NCBI GenBank assembly: GCA_023667845.1
Contig: JAMPIU010000143.1
Span: 188,574 to 252,573, forward strand
Source of the DNA: Dehalobacter sp.
GTDB lineage: Bacteria; Bacillota; Desulfitobacteriia; Desulfitobacteriales; Syntrophobotulaceae
DNA: 64,000 bases
Direction: 5' to 3'
The notes under the pieces are model-generated. The model did no database searches and was not told where the DNA came from. It saw only the letters and a program-made list of their open reading frames with translations. Both the position numbers and the translations under genes were made by a program. Positions within the stretch are counted from its first letter, which is position 1; each line of letters begins with the position of its first letter. Positions 60,221-64,000 of the stretch are shown one piece after another.

Positions 60221-63200
60221 CTATAGGATATTGGCGCATGGTTTTCTTAATAATCCTTCGATTTCCTCAGCAGGCATTGGTCGGTAGAAATAATAACCCT
60301 GAACCTCGTTGCACATGTTCCGGCTTAAGAATTGTACTTGTTTCTCGGTTTCCACCCCTTCGGCAATAACCTCCAGGTCTAGATTTTTAGCAAGATTTAT
60401 GATGACTTTGGTGATTGCTCTGTCTTTTTCATCTTTTTCAATACCATGAACAAAATGCATATCCATCTTCAAACGATCGATCGGCAAATTCTTTAGCCTG
60501 TTTAAAGAGGAGTATTCTGTGCCAAAGTCATCGATAGAGATGGTAATCCCTAATTTCTTAAAATCGTTTAAAACCTGAACAATATTTGTTTCATTTATCG
60601 CAGAACCTTCTGTAATTTCCAATTCCAGATACTTGGGTTGAAGTCCGGTTTCTTGAAGGACATTTGCGATCTGCTCAACAATATTCGGGTCACGAAGTTG
60701 ATTTACCGAAATATTAACAGACATCCGCACCGGAGGATAACCTTTTTCCTGCCAGATCTTATTTTGCCGGCAAGCTGTTTTAAGTACCCATTCTCCGATC
60801 GTGTTAATGATCCCGCTTTGCTCGGCAATCGGGATAAATACTGCCGGGGATACCATTCCCAACTCCGGATGCTTCCATCTTAACAAAGCTTCCATTCCGA
60901 TGATTTTTGCTTCCGGAAGATGGACCTGAGGCTGGTAATACACCAGCAATTCTTCGCGTTCTAAAGCTCGGAACAGACTGTTTTTCAGTATCATTTTATT
61001 CCGAATGTCCTCTTTCATCTCGGAAGAACAGAGGGCATACTGGTTTTTCCCTTTTTCTTTGGCCTGATACATCGCAATATCTGAGTTTATAATCAACGTT
61101 TCCGTATCTTGTCCATCGATAGGATATAGCGCAATCCCTGCACTTGCTGTAACAAAGAATTCCTTACCTCTTAATACCGCCGGTTCTTTGAATAAACCCA
61201 TGATTTTATCGGCAATGATCATAACATCTTGATAGTCGGAAATATTATTCAGCAAAATCAGAAATTCATCGCCGCCAAAACGGGATACCGTGTCGGTTTT
61301 GCGGGTGCATTCCAATAATTTCTGCCCGACTTTAGTGATCAGTTCGTCCCCGCCTTCATGGCCCAAAGTATCATTAACCGTTTTGAAAGAATCAAGATCC
61401 AGGAAAATCACCGCGAGCATCTTTTGAATCCGGCCGGCTTGGTGGATCGCTTGCGTGACCCTGTCCTGGAACAACACCCGGTTGGGTAGCTTTGTCAAAT
61501 GATCATAGTAGGCTAGTTGTTTAATTTCTTTTTCCGCCTGGACTTTCGTCAGAGCGTCTCCCAAAATATTTGCAATGACCTTGAGTAAATCAATCTGGTC
61601 TTCACGCCATTTTTTAGGGGTTCTGCGGGAGTCAATCCCGAATGAGCCTAATATCTGACCGTTTCCAGCAATGGGCAGGCAAATGACTGATTTTGTATGA
61701 ATCATTTTGCCCTCTGATATCTGATTCATGAGGATCGAGTCTTCCGCTCCCGGGCATTCTATCGCTTCTCTGATAACACGATCATGCCGGTACCAAGCAA
61801 ACGGAAGGGTAACGCGATGTAGCTCCCGGTCCAGTAAATAAATCCATGCCCTGTCCATCTCAAAAAACCGTCCGCATTCCTCAAGCGCCTGACTGATTTT
61901 CTGCTCTAAATTCATTTGATTTGCTGTAATGAAATCCGAAGAAATCTTCGAGATTAATTTCTGCAGCTTCATCTGCTCAGCGTTTTCTTTCAGTCTGCGA
62001 ATGTACAGTTTGTTGACATAGAGAGCCAACCCAAGAACGACAAGGAAAAACAAGATTCTTGCCAAATAGTCTTGAGCATTGATCTCAACGTTAACCTTTG
62101 GCGCTATGAACCAGCCCAGAATCTGGGTAGATATGATGGAAATTGCCAATGAAGCTAAGATAATGCGTTGATTGAACACCAGGGCAATAATTACAAAAAT
62201 AATTGGAAACGCCCAAACCGTAATACTTCCGGATTCAATAAACCTTAAAGTGAAAATTGGAATGGAGAGAACACTCGCCACAAAATAAGTAATATCTTTT
62301 TTATCTTCCGCTATAGGCATCCACTTCACGAACAAAATGATAAGTCCTAAAAAAAGGACAGCGATACTTGTCAATATGACGGGCGTCAAATCGTTCGTCA
62401 TGTCAAAAAGAAAAAACGAAACAAAATTAATAAAGCCGCAGGCAAACATAGCATAGGCCATATAGCTGATAATATTGCCGCGGGTGGATTCATTTAAGAT
62501 GGTTTCTTCATCAGTGATGATCTTTTCCGGCTTCATCAGTCCATATTTTTTAATTGCGTAGTAAATGACGATGAGCGACATCGAGATAATAAAAGGAGCC
62601 AATTGGGGAAGCGGCATTTTCCAAAAAGTACTGGCGACAATATCCGTAAAGGATGCAAAGATTAAAGTCGCAATAATCCAAGATAGAATGAGCCTTGCCT
62701 TTTTCTTACTATTCCAGGAAGAAGCTTTTCTCCCCCATAACCAGATCATTCCTGCGGAAACGATGCAGAAAATAATATAATAATAATTGAAAAAAGAATT
62801 AAAGCCGCTATTCGGAACATTAATCCAGCCATTGGCTGTATGGATTAATTTATACTTCGATTCCGCGGAACCGGAGAGCCCATAAATATACATTGTCAGG
62901 ACCGAGGGGAAATAAAGCAGAAGGTACAGCCACCATTTGTTTAGCAAATTTTTTTTCTCGGTTAGAATGATACTGAAATGAAGCAGGATGCTGAAAAACG
63001 AACCCCAACCAACGACTGAGATCCTGCGCCAGATTAAGCTAAGTTCTTGAGTCTGGGCAGAAACGCAAATGGAAAACCCGAAAGCCCATAGACTCAAGGA
63101 AATGCACAGCGCAAAAAAAGCTTTGTTCAATCCGGCTTTCGGGTCAAGATAAAGTGTATAGGCCCCAAGAAAGCTGCTCATTACACAAGAAAAGAAAAAT

Positions 63201-63229
63201 AAAACTGAAAAGAAATGTGATGATTCCAT
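60221..63229 (-). CDS. GGDEF-EAL cyclic-di-GMP protein with 7TM sensor and GAF domains
   Basis: 1002 residues on the minus strand; ATG preceded by 'GAAGGGA'. Order: an N-terminal 7-helix HisKA_7TM-like block (about 1-235), a second helical membrane block (about 245-405), GAF (about 420-560), GGDEF with 'RFGGDEFLILL' and an inhibitory RxxD ('RKTD') five residues upstream (about 575-735), EAL with 'MEALLRWKHPELG' and 'DDFGTEYSSL' (about 745-995). Both catalytic motifs look intact, so it may make and degrade c-di-GMP in response to a membrane signal. Confidence 0.93.
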   Translation of the reverse strand: MESSHFFSVLFFFSCVMSSFLGAYTLYLDPKAGLNKAFFALCISLSLWAFGFSICVSAQTQELSLIWRRISVVGWGSFFSILLHFSIILTEKKNLLNKWWLYLLLYFPSVLTMYIYGLSGSAESKYKLIHTANGWINVPNSGFNSFFNYYYIIFCIVSAGMIWLWGRKASSWNSKKKARLILSWIIATLIFASFTDIVASTFWKMPLPQLAPFIISMSLIVIYYAIKKYGLMKPEKIITDEETILNESTRGNIISYMAYAMFACGFINFVSFFLFDMTNDLTPVILTSIAVLFLGLIILFVKWMPIAEDKKDITYFVASVLSIPIFTLRFIESGSITVWAFPIIFVIIALVFNQRIILASLAISIISTQILGWFIAPKVNVEINAQDYLARILFFLVVLGLALYVNKLYIRRLKENAEQMKLQKLISKISSDFITANQMNLEQKISQALEECGRFFEMDRAWIYLLDRELHRVTLPFAWYRHDRVIREAIECPGAEDSILMNQISEGKMIHTKSVICLPIAGNGQILGSFGIDSRRTPKKWREDQIDLLKVIANILGDALTKVQAEKEIKQLAYYDHLTKLPNRVLFQDRVTQAIHQAGRIQKMLAVIFLDLDSFKTVNDTLGHEGGDELITKVGQKLLECTRKTDTVSRFGGDEFLILLNNISDYQDVMIIADKIMGLFKEPAVLRGKEFFVTASAGIALYPIDGQDTETLIINSDIAMYQAKEKGKNQYALCSSEMKEDIRNKMILKNSLFRALEREELLVYYQPQVHLPEAKIIGMEALLRWKHPELGMVSPAVFIPIAEQSGIINTIGEWVLKTACRQNKIWQEKGYPPVRMSVNISVNQLRDPNIVEQIANVLQETGLQPKYLELEITEGSAINETNIVQVLNDFKKLGITISIDDFGTEYSSLNRLKNLPIDRLKMDMHFVHGIEKDEKDRAITKVIINLAKNLDLEVIAEGVETEKQVQFLSRNMCNEVQGYYFYRPMPAEEIEGLLRKPCANIL

Positions 63230-63423
63230 ATTTCCCTTCTCTGATGAAAATACTGCTAAGATCAGATTTACATCATTTTCAATAAAGTAATCAATGGCTA
63301 TTCAACAAATTATTCTACTTTTAACTACATTTTCCTTCATCATTTTTCAGAAAGCATCAACTATTTTACAGAATTGCCTTATAATGCAAATGAATGTTCA
63401 ACTTTATGTCAAAAAAATAAAGG

Positions 63424-63669
63424 CTATAAAGCCTTTACCTTGTTGTCAATAATTTTTATTTTTAAGCTATTATTTGTCAGTTCATCTCTCATTTCCCTGA
63501 TAGCTTGCCAAGTCATATCTTGTTTTTCGGAAAATTCATTTTGTTTTTTGGTAAATTCATTTTGTCTTTCAGTAAATTCATTTTGCTTGTCGCTCAGCAT
63601 TTTAATCTCTGTTCGTAAAGCCTTTTCCATGGAGTTTAGCTTTTCCAGAATTAAATCCGATTTATCCAT
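63424..63669 (-). CDS. Small coiled-coil protein with seven-residue repeats
   Basis: 81 residues on the minus strand, 'AGGGGGATG' upstream of the ATG. It contains three 7-residue repeats of the form QNEF(T/S)(E/K)(R/K), encoded by a 21-bp DNA repeat of period 21 between about 63533 and 63595. Overall coiled coil; no motif. Resembles the coiled-coil protein at 32324-32737 in style but not clearly in sequence. Function unknown. Confidence 0.7.
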   Translation of the reverse strand: MDKSDLILEKLNSMEKALRTEIKMLSDKQNEFTERQNEFTKKQNEFSEKQDMTWQAIREMRDELTNNSLKIKIIDNKVKAL

Positions 63670-63812
63670 ACGCTCATCCCCCTGCTTCTAGGATCTATCA
63701 TATCACCATGCGAATACTTCTACAAGAACTAACTTTACCATTTATAACCATTTGAGCAAAAATATTTTCTTATAGTTGATTGTTTAATAATGGTGACAAA
63801 GGAGGCGCTGGT

Positions 63813-64000
63813 TTAGCGGAACCAAACTTCACAACCATCAAATGGGTTGGCTGTTCCTAAATTCAAGTGCCCGTTTGCTGTTTTAAACAAGATCCTTGCG
63901 CCGTAGTTATGAGGATTTCCCAGGCCGTTTAAGGTAATGGGAGACCAATGAATGCCATCCTTAGACTTAAACAAATCAAATCCATTAAATGGATAGATTG
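63813..64000 (-). CDS. C-terminal fragment of a repeat-type protein (5' end outside window)
   Basis: Open on the minus strand from the window edge to the stop at 63813. The ~62 visible residues include 'SKDGIHWSPITLNGLGNP', 'YGARILFKTANGHLNLGTANP', 'FDGCEVWFR', a pattern like a repeated beta-propeller blade of sialidase/BNR-type proteins. Family assignment is tentative because only the end is visible. Confidence 0.6.
   Translation of the reverse strand, partial: IYPFNGFDLFKSKDGIHWSPITLNGLGNPHNYGARILFKTANGHLNLGTANPFDGCEVWFR

Noticed and set aside
1-64000. CRISPR arrays, transposases and prophage genes
   Set aside because: No regularly spaced repeats of the right size, no transposase or integrase signatures, no phage structural cluster were seen; the only tandem arrays are the short ones listed.

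Overview
The window looks like a chromosomal segment of a spore-forming, anaerobic, low-to-mid GC Firmicute of the Clostridia, most like the Peptococcaceae/Desulfitobacteriaceae (Desulfitobacterium, Dehalobacter, Desulfosporosinus). This rests on gene order and content: dnaJ-prmA-rsmE-mtaB, yqfC-yqfD-phoH-pgpH-ybeY-dgkA-cdd-era, recO, a T-box controlled glyQS, a CcpN-like regulator with the PPDK regulatory protein and ppdK, dgt-dnaG-rpoD-trmK-nif3, sporulation proteins (YqfC/YqfD, a small acid-soluble spore protein), many TTG/GTG starts, and a Tat-exported molybdoenzyme operon with NrfD-type membrane anchor. Genus is an inference; no 16S rRNA is present.

Region 1 (1-30.1 kb) is conserved housekeeping DNA, nearly all on the plus strand: protein folding and ribosome/tRNA modification, rpsU-yqeY, the spore and cell-cycle cluster, glycyl-tRNA synthetase behind a T-box leader, PPDK with its regulator, primase, sigma-A, two tRNAs, TrmK and Nif3. 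Three intergenic gaps in this part (about 2.1, 6.0 and 12.2 kb) hold related GC-rich palindromic patches that look like a dispersed non-coding repeat family.

Region 2 (30.1-33.1 kb) holds a cluster of DnaA-box-like sites, the RNase P RNA gene, a MarR regulator whose promoter is buried in a perfect double palindrome, a DUF6544-like protein and a coiled-coil protein.

Region 3 (33.1-43.1 kb) is an anaerobic respiration module: a GAF histidine kinase and NarL-type regulator, a degenerate receiver-like reading frame that runs in frame and without a stop into a Tat-exported molybdopterin oxidoreductase, a four-cluster ferredoxin subunit, an NrfD/PsrC-type anchor, a TorD chaperone, a polyferredoxin and a NosR/NapH-like membrane flavoprotein. 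The module is bracketed by an 80-bp remnant and an intact copy of the same ferritin-like gene in direct orientation.

Region 4 (43.1-64 kb) is accessory DNA with visible decay: remnants of a DNRLRE-domain gene, a radical SAM gene and an ABC-2 permease lie among intact genes for an LCP cell-wall ligase with repeat domains, an ECF sigma factor with its membrane partner, an ABC-2 transporter, a DUF5685/J-domain/zinc-ribbon operon behind a yybP-ykoY (Mn2+) riboswitch, a DUF2975-XRE-DUF4173 operon, a metallophosphoesterase, a short spore protein, a lipoprotein, a DUF1232 protein, an Fe-S aldo/keto reductase and a large GGDEF-EAL protein. I saw no CRISPR array, no transposase and no reductive dehalogenase gene.
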